A stretch of DNA of 64,000 bases from Triplophysa rosa (GCF_024868665.1 NC_079913.1:15014141-15078140), one strand, 5' to 3'; counted from the stretch's first letter, positions 10,739-23,635 are shown. Translations and numbers: made by a program. The notes: generated from the letters alone by a model not told the origin.

Positions 10739-12540
10739 GGAACGAGCAGGACACAGAGTCTGCCTGTGTCGATGCGCGCGTCGCGTGCACACTAAAAAAA
10801 GATCACTGAAAGATTGTTTTCAATCACGTGGTTTTGATTTGAATTGAATAGAAACCTGTTTTTACGTGGTCGTTGTTTCGGTAGGCTATGTTAAAGCTGT
10901 TTCCTTATAATGGACTTCTGTGGGGAAGAAACGCGCAACGCGTGATTTATTACTTTTTTTGTTTAATAAGGACTCGTTCTTTTAACAGCAGTGTGTTTAT
11001 GACAAGGCTTGACAGAAACGTGGGCTTCCCTGGTCGTTGTTTAGGTACGTTAAACCTCGTTAAGCATTTTAGAAAGTCATCCTCGTCTCCTCTCCTCATG
11101 AGATATGGAATTTGTAGTTGTAGAGGTCGGCCACACATGTGTATCAGTAAATTTGTAGTAAAAATTCGAAGTTACAAACTTGTAGATTTTTTTTCTCTCC
11201 CGCAAACACGACACAACAGTTACACCTTCTTGAATCCTTCAGTGCAAGTGCACAAATCCAGTTCTACAAATCACAAACTGAGATACTCGTGCACTCACAT
11301 TTTTTGCTACAAATGCTGCAGTAAATATGGTGCAAAACACATTCACACACCTGCACCAAAAGACGTGCGTTCACAGACGAGTTTTGCACATCCGCAAACA
11401 GTATGTGAATTCATGCAATGAGAGTTGAATGCTTGTCAAATATTTTCTCACAAATTAAAGGTTTTATTCTTGCACATTGTTTTAGCACAAACACAAGAGC
11501 ATAACTACAACTGCTTGAATCTGCTGCTGCGAGTCTCTGACACAAGTTCGCACACACTCTCATTTTGCACCACATATCTGTGTGATATATGGTGCAAAAG
11601 TGATTTGTGCATTTGCAGCCAAACGAGCTAGTTTTGGCGGCCAGCAGGTGGCGCCCTAACGCGCAAGTAAAAAACTGCGAGAATCATCCTGAGCTGCTTT
11701 ATTTTCCTGAAATCACTAATCGTAATAGAGTACAAGTGCCGAACCTAGACATCTGGGGGCCCTAAGCAAACCTTTTTGAAGGGCCCTTGTCATAATAGTT
11801 CAAACTAGATATAAACATAGCTGTAGACTATAAGAAATAAAACATATAAATCAATTAACACACTTAAACGAATAAAGACTGAAAGAAAAAAAACATTAAA
11901 CAGACAGTAAGAACAATTAATTCTAAAATAAAGTTCACATTTTGTTTGACATGTAAATTATTATTTTCCTTAATTAACACGTGGCTTGGAACCATCTAGC
12001 TGTAAAAAAAACTATAACGTTATGTGGTGTGGCATAACTATAAGTGGTGTGTTTTTCTAACCAAATGAGTGATTAACAAAAATAAAGCATGATAAATATA
12101 GTTTACTTAATAAAGCCAAGTATACGAAAACACATCAATAATTCTCTAAATTTTTTTACATATTATCATAGGCAAACCAAATGCAGTGGATTGCAGTGGT
12201 GTGCATTATAGCGGAAACTCACATGAACAATGTAGTTGTTTTAGTCCTGTAAATCATTCCCTCTAAATGTTATTGAGCTGTAAATATATATCTTTTGAAG
12301 GAACCCATATAGTAGATGGGTATAATATACACAGCAAAACACATGGCAATATTTACTTATGACTTCACAGTTTGCTGTAATAAATATAAAAAATCAAAAG
12401 GTGTGCATTATAGCTGACACCCACATGAACACTGTAGAGCTGGTTTTGTGGTCTAAGTTATCCCCTTTAAATGCTACGGAAGTTAGAAACGTGTATTAAT
12501 GTGTATGTAACATTGGAGACGGTCCCTAAATTCGTGAATN
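10739..12540. other. Repeat-derived stretch at the end of duplication copy A
   Basis: Up to about 11606 it matches copy B as far as the gap. Short inverted elements with TTTGCACCACATAT and ATATGGTGCAAAA lie near 11560-11605. From 11745 a GGGGGCCCTAAGC motif resembles a hAT-type end. Two related segments (GTGTGCATTATAGC-YGA and ACATGAACA) lie near 12200 and 12395. A single N at 12540 marks an assembly join directly before LINE sequence. Open frames here (e.g. 10888-11421) show no recognised domain. Confidence 0.4.
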
Positions 12541-13862
12541 TGTTATCACCCTTCACTGGTACTACCATTAAGTATCGTATTGACTTTAAAGTTCTTTTAA
12601 TTACTTATAAAGCCTTAAACGGTTTAGCCCCTACCTACATAACAGAGCTTCTACCACACTACAACCCATCACGCTCTCTAAGATCTCAAAACTCCAGACT
12701 TTGATAACACCTAGAATAACTAAATCCACCAAAGGGGGTAGAGCTTTCTCATACGTAGCACCTAAACTCTGGAATAGCCTCCCCGATACTATTCGAGGGT
12801 CAGACACACTCTCCCAATTTAAATCTAGATTAAAGACACATCTTTTCAGCCAAGCATTCACTAAACATAGCTAATGAACAGCAGCTACGCTAATTATTCT
12901 CTTTCTGCTCCTCGCCTCGGGATGCCCATCCCGAGGTAGGGAGAGATTCCGCCAGGCCCAGATGAACGTCATATGCCCATCCACAACTAGAGATTACGCC
13001 AGCTACATCTGAAAATCCCGTGCCATCCTCCTGCGAGAGCCTGCGGACTGACTGACCATCCCAGCTCCATCCAAGGCAATTCCATCACCACCCAAGAAAA
13101 AGGCGACCATCTGGCCGGCCCAGCTCAGACAATTCCATCCCCAACCGAGAGCAAAGACGGACTACCTGTCACATAAATGCTAAATACATCACATCAGACA
13201 GCAGTTTGAAGTTATGGCTGCACTCAGTGACTTTGATTGGAGGTAGCTGGGTGGGTGTTGTAGGGAGTGGGGGGGCTTGTTGGTTGTGGTTCGGGGCGTT
13301 TCATTTGTTGGGACTGTGTGGGTCTGGTCTGGTTGGTCTTGTTTTGTGGTCGATGTCGGACAACAGAGGAATAAAGTTAATTATGCCATTACTACTTTTC
13401 CCTGGTTGTTCCTCTGTTGTCTGTTGTTGATCCGGAATGAGACCGGGTTGGACCTGCACGGTTTCGGCGGGTGGGGCTTCCTGGGTCGCGGCTCGTGGGC
13501 TCTCCCTGTTCTTCGTGGACGTTGCTCGGTGGCTTTGGTCGGGGTCACTGAGTGCAGCTATGACACGTCAGAGGAGATCTGGCCCTCCCGGCTGAGCTGG
13601 TTCTCCGAGGGTTTTTTTCTCCATTTATTCATCATTGGAGTTTGGGTTCCTCGCCACAGCAGTGCATGTTGGCTTGGCTTGCTCACCGGGAGACTGCTTT
13701 TATTATATTATTAGATATTATTATAAATGATCTTGCTTGGTCTATAAACACCATGCACTGTGCTGTGTTTCACTTTCTGTGTTTTTCTTATTTGCTCCTG
13801 TAAAGCTGCTTTGGAACAATCCACATTGTGAAAAGCGCTATATAAATAAAATTGAATTGAAT
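12541..13862 (+). mobile_element. LINE 3' fragment (plus strand)
   Basis: The fragment begins immediately after the single N. It encodes the C-terminal end of the same non-LTR reverse transcriptase found complete at 54313-56544 (motif [11 protein letters not shown]), then the shared 3' UTR, and ends in the TTATATAAATAAAATTGAATTG-type tail. It is nearly identical to the complement of 53256-54630. One T is missing in the run near 12701 relative to that copy, so the frame ends early at 12704. Confidence 0.9.
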
Positions 13863-15130
13863 TATCGTAGTGGCTTCAAATAAATGCCACATATGGATCT
13901 ATTGTTGTCTGTTGTTGGCTCTTGACCCTTGACCCCTGTGTTAGATTTCTCTCTGTATCAATGCATGTGCTGTTGTAAAGCAGAGAGATCAGAGCTGTGC
14001 AGTGAGCAACTCTTCACTGTTTTCATATGATGAGATGCTCATCAGGTGCTGCCCCTTTTACAGCCAAAATATCTTGTTTTTCGGGTCCGTGTTTAGGTTT
14101 TGCATAATCAATCATGTGACACTACAGCGTGCAAGCAAAGTGTTTCTCTAATAGTTACAGTGAAGTAATTTTAAATCAATGTAAAGCATATAAAAATTTG
14201 GACTCCGGCACTTTCTAGACACACACAGACGTCAAGAACCAGCATATGAAGCTCAACAATGGTGACAATCAACAAAATGCTTCATGAAAAACTCCCATCA
14301 TGCACTGCAGTATGACTAATTATTGTCACCACTGTTGAGGTTCATGTGATGAATGTTCATGTCTAAAAGTCTGATCAGAATTTTTTATCTCAATATTGAA
14401 GCATTGTTGTGGCATTGTTTTTTTTTAAATATCGAAATGTAGTTAATAAACCCAGAGAGATTTAAACCAGAAACACTCATTCATTGAAAGCATAAACTAT
14501 GCTGCTCCTCTAAGATTTGATTCAGTATTGCACAAATGTTTGCTGTGAAACAATATTGTAATCGCTTTGAGGCAAATATCTTAATATGAATGAACGGCTC
14601 AAGAGCCCAACTAAAGCAAACACTGAGCACAATTATGGTGGTGTAGTTGTTGTTTTCTTTCTTCCAGCTGATGTCATGTAAGGCTGTGGCTGAAGTCAGT
14701 TGTAGTTCTTGTGTTTCTCTTTTCTTCAGTGATGTTGATTGTTAACAGCAGGTGTTCATCACTAACGCTCAGTCATCATTCAATTACGCACTTAATTATC
14801 TCATTAACTTTAACTCTTTGAGGACTTGGATGGGACTTGTTACTTGAAAGGAATGACTTGGTTCCTCCTCTGGTGAAATCAGCTCATGGGTTCATGGGTG
14901 AAACAAAAATATGGCTCCTGGACTTTCCACCCCTGCTCATAATCCTCAAAACCTGACTGGTTGTGAGTTGTTAAAAGTTGACAAACTAAACTCAAACTTG
15001 ATTTTTATGTTATTACATGGTTTAATATGTTTTCCCTTGTTGTGAAAATTGAAAACACTACACTGGAAGTTCCTGTTTCAAACTGACTTTACTATTCTTT
15101 GCACTTTAAAATGACCTAATCTACGAGGTA
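13863..15130. repeat. Dispersed repeat block with foldback core copy 2
   Basis: About 13910-14060 matches about 53090-53240 in the same orientation. A degenerate foldback core lies at about 14229-14370, with AAGCTCAACAATGGTGACAAT facing TTGTCACCACTGTTGAGG. The arm motif CAAGAGCCCAACTAAAGCAAACACTGAGCAC is at about 14590. About 14740-14835 is the inverted counterpart of about 52840-52930. No gene is seen. Confidence 0.6.
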
Positions 15131-15181
15131 GTCTCATGCCACTTCCACAGAAGTGTTGAGCAACAGCTCAGTGCAGTGAGA

Positions 15182-15340
15182 CCCAGAGTCACCTTCCCAA
15201 GAAAGGAACTCCCTCCTTCATAAATAGGTCCAAGGGTGCACAGAGAGAGAAGGCAGGAGGACTGTAGATTATCAGAGCTAAATACAGAAAGAGACGAGCA
15301 TAGAATAGCATTTTATATTTACTGTAAGAAACAAAATAAC
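15182..15340 (+). promoter_or_regulatory. Possible promoter and leader upstream of duplication copy B
   Basis: CTTCCCAAGAAAGG near 15190 is an inverted relative of the GAS-like TTCCTGGGAA of promoter P1. A TATA-like CATAAATAGG near 15220 follows. I see no coding exon attached, so this could be an alternative leader of the copy-B gene or chance. Confidence 0.25.
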
Positions 15341-15730
15341 AATCACTACATACGTGTTTTTATGAATAGAACTGATGTTTAATTGATCTTTTATATCTAT
15401 GTTTGTTTCATGTTCTTGGTTTGGTGCTGTTTTTTATTTCTGCAAGAACACTTATCTAAATCAAGGATAAAGAGTTCATGTTGCTCAACTGATAAATGAA
15501 ACAATACACACAACAACACACAATACAACAATACACAATAAAAAACTCAATGAAAACAAGAGTCTAAAAGGTCAACAGGTGCTTTTCTGAAGGAATGTGA
15601 AGAGTCTGGCTTTGATTTTCTTTTTGGAAGTTAAAAACAGGAAGGAAAGTGAAGAGTCTGGTTTTAAGTTGGTGTTTAGATTTCTTACCTAGAAGAGAGT
15701 GTTGTAATCATTTTTGTAAGAGGACTTCCT

Positions 15731-15876
15731 TTCCTGGGAAGGTAACGCCCGGTTAAAAAACCTCTTTCTGTGAGTAGAGATTGGATATAAGCGCTGCTCA
15801 TTACAGAGCACTGATCAGGGCTGAGAGACTGACTGACACCGCTGAGGAAACTCTACAGTCACCAACATACAAACAG
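15731..15876 (+). promoter_or_regulatory. Distal promoter P1 and non-coding exon 1 of copy B gene
   Basis: The GAS-like TTCCTGGGAA is at 15731-15740 and a TATAAG box about 46 bp downstream. A non-coding exon (about 15814-15876) ends with the donor CAG|GTAAGA. It would splice to the acceptor at 17458. Confidence 0.45.
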
Positions 15877-16265
15877 GTAAGATACATTTATTCTTGACAA
15901 TATAGACAATGCTGATGTCTGCTGTATTCAATGAAATAACATGACTACTTCTGGGATAAACGTTTTTTTGGGTTGAAAAATGGAGGAAACTTCCACTGCA
16001 GCTGTTCCAGAAACTAAACACTTAAACCTTGTAACTGTGATCTTTAATGAAGCCATGAGGGTCCAAATACATTCTGTATAATTATGACCTGCATACAGAG
16101 CTGGGGAGTATTCAAATACACAATACTAGTTACTATTTTAACCCTTAACATGCACAGGACCCGTGGGCGGGTTAACACTTAATACTTTTGTTGTTGAAAA
16201 AAATTCATTTGAATGTCACCATCATGGTGAATGGAGCTTCCTTGAGTTGGGTTCTCAACCTTTTT

Positions 16266-17160
16266 ACATTACACTCACCTAAAGGATTATTAGGAACACC
16301 TGTTCAATTTCTCATAATGAATTACTTCAAAAACATGAGTTGTTAATGCTAGGGTGCCGCAGAAATTTGAACTCCACTGAATGTCGATAATGTTTGTTTT
16401 GATATGTGTTGGTGCTTTTTCAAATCTGCTAGTTACTGGATTTTCAGAAACCATTTTAGGGTTTACAAAGAATGGTGTGAAAAGGGAAAAACATCCAGTA
16501 TGCGGCAGTCGTGGGCGAAAATGCCTTGTTGATGCTAGAGGTAGAGGAGAATGGCGACTTTCGCTATAGAAGAGCAACTACTGAAAAACCACTCTTACAC
16601 AGGTATGCAGCAAACATTTGTAAGCCAAACAGACAACCTTAGGCAGATGGGCTAAACAGGAGCTAACAATTGCTTGCGCTACTGAATAGCGAAGGCGAAT
16701 CACGTTAGCAGGTGATCAAAGGCATCATATATATGCAATAGTAGTCTTAAGTAGTATGCATGTAAGCATACAATCTATGAGAATGCCCACTGCACTCAGC
16801 ATGCACCTGCACAGCTGATCATGCAACATGAATACACTTATGTCAAGCAGATCCAACATAGATATGGTGAAGTGTGTATTGCACCCGCAAAGCACACGGG
16901 CATCGCCGCATGGAAGATAATTGGATGAAATACGTCCAAACCAGGTAAACGTGCATGCGCATTACTGTTTAATATTGTTCGCCGATTAAAATTTTCCTAT
17001 TGATATGTCGTTTGGTGACGTTCAAATCATTCATCTTGCGTGTTTCTTGCTCTGTATAGCATTCATGTGTAGGAATAGAACAGTCTTCGCATATAAAAAC
17101 AAGCATTCTTCTTGTCTTTAACTGTGGCGAAATAGCTTTGTTTAAATGTTTGTTAGTCAG
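16266..17160. repeat. B-specific block in intron 1
   Basis: The block replaces A 802-1205. It starts with the dispersed fish repeat motif CACTCACCTAAAGGATTATTAGG and truncates the MITE that is complete in copy A. It contains no recognisable gene; the short frames at 16290-16577 and 16969-17169 have no visible domain. Confidence 0.5.
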
Positions 17161-17307
17161 TGAAGTCATCCATTTGTTGGTGTGGCTTAATTTTGCAAAT
17201 ACTTAGTGTTGATGTAGAACATCTATAGTCCCAGCCCTGCCCTCACACATAGACAGTACACAGTAGCATCCACTGTATGGTGTGTGTTTGCAGAAAGAAG
17301 CAGCGGG

Positions 17308-17433
17308 GAAATGGAAATGCAAACGGTAAACGGCATCGCCTTTTCAATGCCCGATTAAAACCCGTATTCGTAGTTGAGTTTGTAAATCGACTCTTCCGGT
17401 CCTCCATAGAATGGAGGAAAACAGCCCTATAAA
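17308..17433 (+). promoter_or_regulatory. Proximal promoter P2 of copy B gene: ISRE core and TATA box
   Basis: GAAATGGAAA (perfect GAAANNGAAA) is at 17308-17317. TATAAA is at 17428-17433, 31 bp upstream of the exon-2 boundary at 17459. The same sequences persist in the pseudogene copy. GAAANNGAAA is the established IRF/ISGF3 half-site pair, so an interferon-inducible promoter is a reasonable inference. Confidence 0.55.
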
Positions 17434-17491
17434 AACACAGCACTTCTTCTCTTTACAGGTTTTAGAGATCAGATGACAGACAGGACCATCT

Positions 17492-20400
17492 ATGGTCAGC
17501 ACTGTCGAGGCTAAACAAGAGACAGTGTGGACCGGGTTCATGGACTTCGTTCCTGTCATCGGGACGGTAAAAGAGGCAGTGGAGCTGGTGTTGGCACTGT
17601 ACGAAGGGAATACAGCGGTGATAAAGGAGAAAGAGAAGGCCGCTGAAAACATTGTGAAAGAGTCATTAAAAAGACATATGAAAGTGAGTCGTATTTAAAT
17701 ATCATACATTTTAAGACTGACAGATAATAACGCAAATTCTTACAAAAAAAGTTAAAAACTTTGAAATGAACTGAGCTTCAGAAATACTTCAAAATCCCCA
17801 AAAGATACATTCCTATTATCATAGTTCAGTTGGATATATTTAATAAAAATGATTTATGATTTTATTGTTCTCGTGCATGAACCATCATGTGCGACTTCTG
17901 TACTCTTTTTTGTTTTTCAGTTTTGGTTTTGTAGATGTAATCATCAGGGGCGGATTTAGTGATTTGGGGGCCCTAGGCAAATCCATGTATGGGGGCCCCA
18001 ACTATCGCCATTTTACTTTACTGCAACCCTTATTTTTCTTCCTCCTCAAGCAAAAAACTTTCCCCCAGTCAAAGTGACAGGGGAAAACTAAGCTTAATAA
18101 ACACAGATAAATTCCCAAATGAAAACATAAAACCCATAGAATACATCTGCAGGGTTTTTCCTGGCTAAAATGAGGCGGAGGTTGTGCAACCCCCTTATAA
18201 CGTTATATAAAGCATTACATTTATTCAATCAAACAGAAAATTGAAAATTATAATATGAGCCTTTTTTATAAGACTTTTTAGCCCATAAGTAACCAGTCTA
18301 AAGTAGTTCCACTGAGCTTTGAAGATTCACTGATCTCTTACATTCTGTGTAAACGAATTGGTTCAAAGGAGTCATTTGTTTGCGAGTCGTTCTGATCGCA
18401 ACGTGCGTTCATACTGGCGAACTCGCTGTGTACAGAATAACCTAATTCAACGAGCCACCTTCACAGCTAAAAACATTATAATGATGTACAGCAAGTTATT
18501 TAGAACACCTTTTCAAAAAATTGAATGTAAAACATCTAAACAGCCGTGAAACACAGCTAATACAGCTCCTAATAGCTATAGCTCTTTTACTGAACTCTTC
18601 AGCGTCTCACTGCTCTGGTAACGACACAGCGCCTCTATTGTGGCGTAATGCTGAACTGCAGTAAAATGACAATCTGTTTTTTGTGAAGACACTCCACATA
18701 TTTTTGAAGAGAGTCTGAGGCGGCCGCCTCCACTTTCTTTATGCAGGAAAAACCCTAAACTGGGATTACTATATACAAAGTTTGCCGTCTCTGTGTGTGT
18801 TTTGTTGGGGTTAAGACCTTTCGTGCATTTAAATGTGACCAAATTTCTTTACTAGTGCGTACAGTATGAATCTTCAGCACTGCACTGACGTTATTATATT
18901 ATGTCTTTATGTGCCCATCGGTCTGCGCAGTGGAGTCAAACCCTTCTACCTTTGAACTGGCCCTCTCCTACCAAGCGCACAGCGCTCTTTGTTTGACAAA
19001 TGTTTTGGTCATCAGTCATGATAATGGTGTTGTCGGTGTTCATGGAGAAATACTCACCGGCACATTATCATTGCTCGTGGCCGGAAGGGTGCTGTGTCTG
19101 GCGGGACAGAGATGCGCTGCTGCTGTAGGAGCAGCGGTGGAGTTTGTGAGGGGAAAAAGAAGAGACTTTGGCAACAATCTTTTGTAAATCGTCTTTGTTC
19201 CTCTCCGCTGGTGTAGCTGCGTTCTTTGTTGTTTTATTTCCCTGCGACTTTTACTTCATTTGCAGCTAATGTACCACACAATGACACTCTCGCTGTGGGC
19301 AGTTCTACTAATTCCGCCGCTTTGCTAACTTGGGGGGAGTGCCTTCGTACAGATGTAATAACGTAAAACGTTAACAGGGATATCCCGACTATTTGGATGA
19401 TTACTTGGGGCTGTACGTGGCTGCTGACACGGCTTATTGGTTAAGTCCACCCCTTGCTTTTGGGGGCCCCTGGTAGCTCGAGGGCCCCAGGCGATTGCCT
19501 ACCTTTGCCTAATGGTAAGTCCGCCCCTGGTAATCGTCTCTTATGAGGCTCAGAGTTCCCGAAATTGATTATTTTCATACAGCAGCATGGTCTACCATGT
19601 GTTATTTTTTACATAATGTATACATATGGTGTAATTATTGCATGTCACAGTGCAACATCAGGCCAGTCCATGATAGCAGTTTTTATATAAAATGTTTATC
19701 TTTCCATGTTTAAAAGTTGACTCTACAAGCAGAAGCAGCAGCACCAGCAGCAGAAGAAGCAGCTGCGGCTGCTGATGAATATTCTGGACTCAGAAATGTG
19801 AGAGGTGCGTGTTATTTCTGCTCTTCTCACTGTTCTAAATTGATATTCAATGTATTATATTTAGAGTTAAATCATAGCAAAGACAAATGTAGTTTTTACT
19901 TTTCTCCACAGAGGTCAGAAAGGAAATGATTATTGAACATGTGGCTAAAGGTTCCAAAGGCGGTACAAAAGCACCAACTCCAGCTGAGCAGAAAGAGAGA
20001 CAGAAAAAATTAGAGGCTATTCAGAGAGCCATGTTAGAAAAGATCCATATAATCGATCCAAACTTCTATCAGGAGCTGAAGGAAGAACTGGGAAGGTCAA
20101 AAAGAGGCGAACATGTCTTCAACAATGGCATTCTTAAATTTCATAACAATGTGCTGACTACGTTTATACAAGACAAGGGTATTTCTAAACTACAAAGATA
20201 TGATCAGATTCAGCAGGCACTGAATGAATTAGGCAAAAACACACTTTCCCAAAACACAGCAGCAGATATTGAGGATGAAATGGTGGTTCACTTTCGTGTG
20301 GATGAATTCTACGTGAATGCGAACGGAGTGATGTATGGTGTGTATTGCCGAGCACTGCGTGAAGCTTTGTTAGTTGTGCTGGGTGACATAAACCCAGGTG

Positions 20401-20636
20401 ACGTGACAGAAGAGCAGAGACAAAGGGTGAATTTAGTCATAGATAATATGAATAATTTTGAAATCTATGTGGACGAATTTGCAAAGGTCAAGTGGATTGC
20501 CAAAAAAGCGGATAGACAGAACCGGTTTAACCGGGTGAAACAGGACGTTGAGCACATGTATAAAACTGAACGTGGGAATGACTGGTGCCTTCGCATTCTG
20601 CATGTAGTTCAACCTTTGTTTAGACAGCAACAGTGA
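17492..20636 (+). CDS. Uncharacterised fish protein, intact copy (three coding exons)
   Basis: The gene reads through consistent splice phases. Exon 2 is 17459-17683 (ATG 17492, donor GTGAGT, phase 0). Exon 3 is 19717-19804 (donor GTGCGT, phase 1). Exon 4 is 19912-20636 (acceptor TCTCCACAG, stop at the end). Together they give about 334 residues. Residues 1-64 contain a hydrophobic amphipathic stretch (FVPVIGTVKEAVELVLALY) followed by a charged helix. Exon 3 adds an Ala/Glu-rich linker. Exon 4 starts with a Lys-rich helix and ends in a compact domain (motifs EFYVNANGVMYGVYCRAL and NNFEIYVDEFAKVKW). There is no signal peptide and no clear transmembrane segment. I do not recognise the family. 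A short overlapping upstream frame starts at 17473. AATAAA is at 21167. The ISRE-type promoter suggests an interferon-stimulated gene; fish-only inducible genes such as Gig1 are a candidate to test, not an identification. Confidence 0.75.
17945..19529. mobile_element. Non-autonomous hAT-like element in intron 2 (copy B)
   Basis: It has the same termini as the copy-A element (CAGGGGCGG and CCGCCCCTG) and the same 8-bp target duplication, GTAATCAT (17937-17944) and GTAATCGT (19530-19537). Insertion therefore preceded the segmental duplication. Several small indels relative to copy A break the long internal frame. Confidence 0.8.
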
Positions 20637-21227
20637 GTTTATTTCACTGGTTTGGGGGTTGCCAGGTTTCCATTTAAAATGTCCACCTCAACTACATCCT
20701 AAATCATCCTACATCCTGCCATGTTATGACAGTTATCCTCTCCACAATGCTGTTTTTCCTCTCCCAACCTGTGCAGAAATGTCTCCGGACATTTTCCAGT
20801 TTACACTTTCCCTTCGTTTGCCAAAACCAGTGGTTTTCTGGGAAATTGATCAGCTTTAACTCTGATGATTTGCTATAAAACAAGATTTGGCTTTTTATTT
20901 GACTTTATAGCACAGCTTATAGCGTATTTCACAGACATCCTTGCTGGTATTGTGAACTTTCTTCAACTTTCAGATGATTCATGCTGATGATTGAATTATG
21001 ATATTTGACCATTTACTGTAATTATCTGATTACGGTTTATAACTCATTTTGTTGAGCCAATCTCATCGTGATCTGTTATATCAAACTGTTTCTAATGCAA
21101 AATTCCTGGAAAGCATGCTGAGCTGCATTTACATGTGTGGAACAAGTTCCATGGAAATATGTTTCAAATAAAATAAAGTGATTACTGACAGCCTAAAGTG
21201 TCTTTAATTACTATTATTCAGTAGCCA
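20637..21227 (+). other. 3' UTR and flank of the copy B gene
   Basis: The region carries the polyadenylation signal AATAAA at 21167-21172. It is conserved with 4327-4918 in copy A. No other feature is seen. Confidence 0.5.
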
Positions 21228-21894
21228 GCCGTGACGTTTGAGCCTTGGCCGTCTGACCAAACCCACACACTTAACCTTATTTGACCTTACTGTGCTTTCC
21301 TATAGAAGTGAGAATACGTCATTATACCATCACACTTACCACATGATACAGTTACAATGCTACTCCAGACTTGAAACGCAACAAGACGAACACAGCAAGA
21401 CACGCAAAATACAAATACAAATCATTATTACACATGTGCATTATAATCGGCGTGTCAACGGAAAAATGGACCACACGACTGACACTGCCCCCCAGTCTGA
21501 TCACAAAACAACCCAGACTAACGTACACAATACCAGTTTAAATAGTGACACTTCTTGAGAGCGCTCTCAGCAAAGAAAACCTACACTAGCAGACAAACAG
21601 AGATTCACCAGCGAATAAACTGTGATTATAATAAATCTTCACATTAAACTGGTAACGTTACAGTGAAGTAAACGTACGGAACTGACCGTAGTAAATTTAC
21701 CATTAATCTAATCAAATGTCACTGTTATGCAGAATAACAGCAAATATGCACAAGTTAACGTCAAGCAACATAAACAAATGTTGAGATTCATACAGCGATT
21801 CTTCATGTTTTTTCTGACAGTGCACGTGAGTTTTAAAAACGTCCTAATGTCAGAATCTGAAGGAAGGTTATGAAGCGACTGTGTTCTTCTTGCA
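21228..21894. other. Start of the B-specific 4.2-kb block
   Basis: No counterpart exists in copy A. It contains a 106-codon frame (21238-21558) without recognisable domain. I see no gene. Confidence 0.3.
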
Positions 21895-23268
21895 GGCTGC
21901 AGTTCGGGGCGGTGCTACATATGGGGGAGGAGCTCCACGTGAAGCTCCGCCCTCAACACATCCCATTGGTTAGCAGGCGGGGTTATTGTTAAGTACGGCC
22001 TTCATGTGTCGCTCTGCCCATAACTCTTCCCATTGGTCACAAGGAAATGACGTTGCACCCAGGAACTGAGGTTAAAAACATTGTTATTGGACTTAATGCG
22101 GTGCCGTTCAAACCGATTGTAATATAAACTCTGTATTTATTTATTAATATCAATAGTATGATTACGGTGTATTGATAATTGTTTTTATAACTATGGTTTT
22201 ACTACACATATTATGCTTAGAATATGGTTACCGTAGCAGTTTGTGGTGTTTTACAAAGTCTTTTTTTACAGTTTGTTTCTCATTTTTCATTTAACAAAGT
22301 ATGTCTTTGTCTATGTATTTATTTACCGTCCTTTACTTGTTTTTATTTGATATTTTTATCGTTATTAAAATGAATTTATCATTCATTATCCTACTTTTTT
22401 CTATTACTGTTATTTAATCCAGGGATTTTCAAACTGTGATCCGGGTCCCTTCAGAATGTTCTAAGAGAAAATGTTTGAGAAATATAAAGATAAAGGAAAA
22501 ATGACAAAAGTCTACTGAACATTATTACGGTTTCATATAAATATGCTCATGTTTATTTCTAAGTGAAGAAAGAAAATTTCTAAGAAAACAGTCCAAAAAC
22601 ATTGTTTCTCTTTAGGTTTATACATCCATAATTTTAATAGCCAATTAGTGTGTTGCATTTATACAATTATGCTTATTATTTATCTAACATTGCTTCAATG
22701 TTCCTTGTCTATAAAAAAACAAGCAGACACAATTACTGAATTACATCATTCACTTTATTTCAATTACAACAAATGATTAAAATGTATACAAATATAGCAG
22801 GAATAAAAACAAATACTACAACATAAGCATATAAAACCAACATAAAATTACAGCGATAAACAACTTGCATTACATTTAAGTGTGTGTAAATATGTGTCTA
22901 CACATACAATTACTGGCAAGTGAAACAGCTGTCTGGCATTGTCAAACAAGCATTTTATCCATTAATAACATATATTTCCGACAGGGCAGAATGTGGTATT
23001 TAGCCGTTTTTGAAGCAAACTGCCATGTATAAAAACACGTTCACTTCAACATCACAAGTTAATGACGTGGCATTTAGAGGGTTTTGCATCTGAACTATTC
23101 AATTGTTTATCAATGACAATCGAGTTCATTAAACGTGCGGATTAAACCTTATGAAAAAAGCTGCGACACATGAAGGCCGTATTTAACAATAACCCCAACC
23201 ACTAACCAATGAGACGCGTAGGGAGCGGAGCTCCGCCCCCATATGTAGCACCGCCCCGTACTGCATCC
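21895..23268. mobile_element. DNA element with long inverted ends (B-specific)
   Basis: GGGGCGGTGCTACATATGGGGG near 21906 is inverted as CCCCCATATGTAGCACCGCCCC near 23236-23257. The similarity continues inward over about 120 bp (GTTATTGTTAAGTACGGCCTTCATG faces CATGAAGGCCGTATTTAACAATAAC). The AT-rich interior shows no reading frame of note. It is a non-autonomous DNA transposon by structure. Confidence 0.7.
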
Positions 23269-23635
23269 TCCTCAAACTGGGCAATTAGGGCATGGTATAA
23301 TAAAAGATCTGCGGTGTATTTTGAGCTGAAACTTCACAGACACATTCTGTGGACCCCTAAGATTTATATTACATTTGTGTAAAAGTAGAAAGAAACCTCT
23401 CCTTTAAGATTAGCCAGATTTTTGGATGATTCTACACACAATATTCTGCAGGGAAGGACATTCTGTTGACCTGTATATCGTACCAAAGTGGCTGCCACCA
23501 GACAACTGTCATCCAATGTTAAGCATGCTTGTAAGTATACACTTTCCCTTTCAAAGTTATGCTCACAAATCATATGTTTTGACTTGGAATCTTTCATTAC
23601 TGCTACTGATGCCGATCATGGGTTTTCCCCTGTAG

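Larger units (their letters stand above)
1..11606. repeat. Segmental duplication, copy A
   Basis: This interval is repeated in direct orientation at 15465-32015. Position 1 aligns with 15465 (shift 15464) up to 801. The shift is about 15953 around the first coding exon and 20407 from 5041 to beyond 9600. Long stretches look identical apart from single substitutions and small indels, so the duplication is recent. The alignment is interrupted by two swapped blocks: 802-1205 here is replaced by an unrelated 0.9 kb in copy B, and 4919-5040 here is replaced by 4.2 kb in copy B. The left edge of the duplication may lie upstream of the window. Confidence 0.95.

Noticed and set aside
13277..13714. 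145-codon frame
   Set aside because: It lies in the LINE 3' UTR and the corresponding minus-strand region at 53400-53850 shows the same non-coding sequence.
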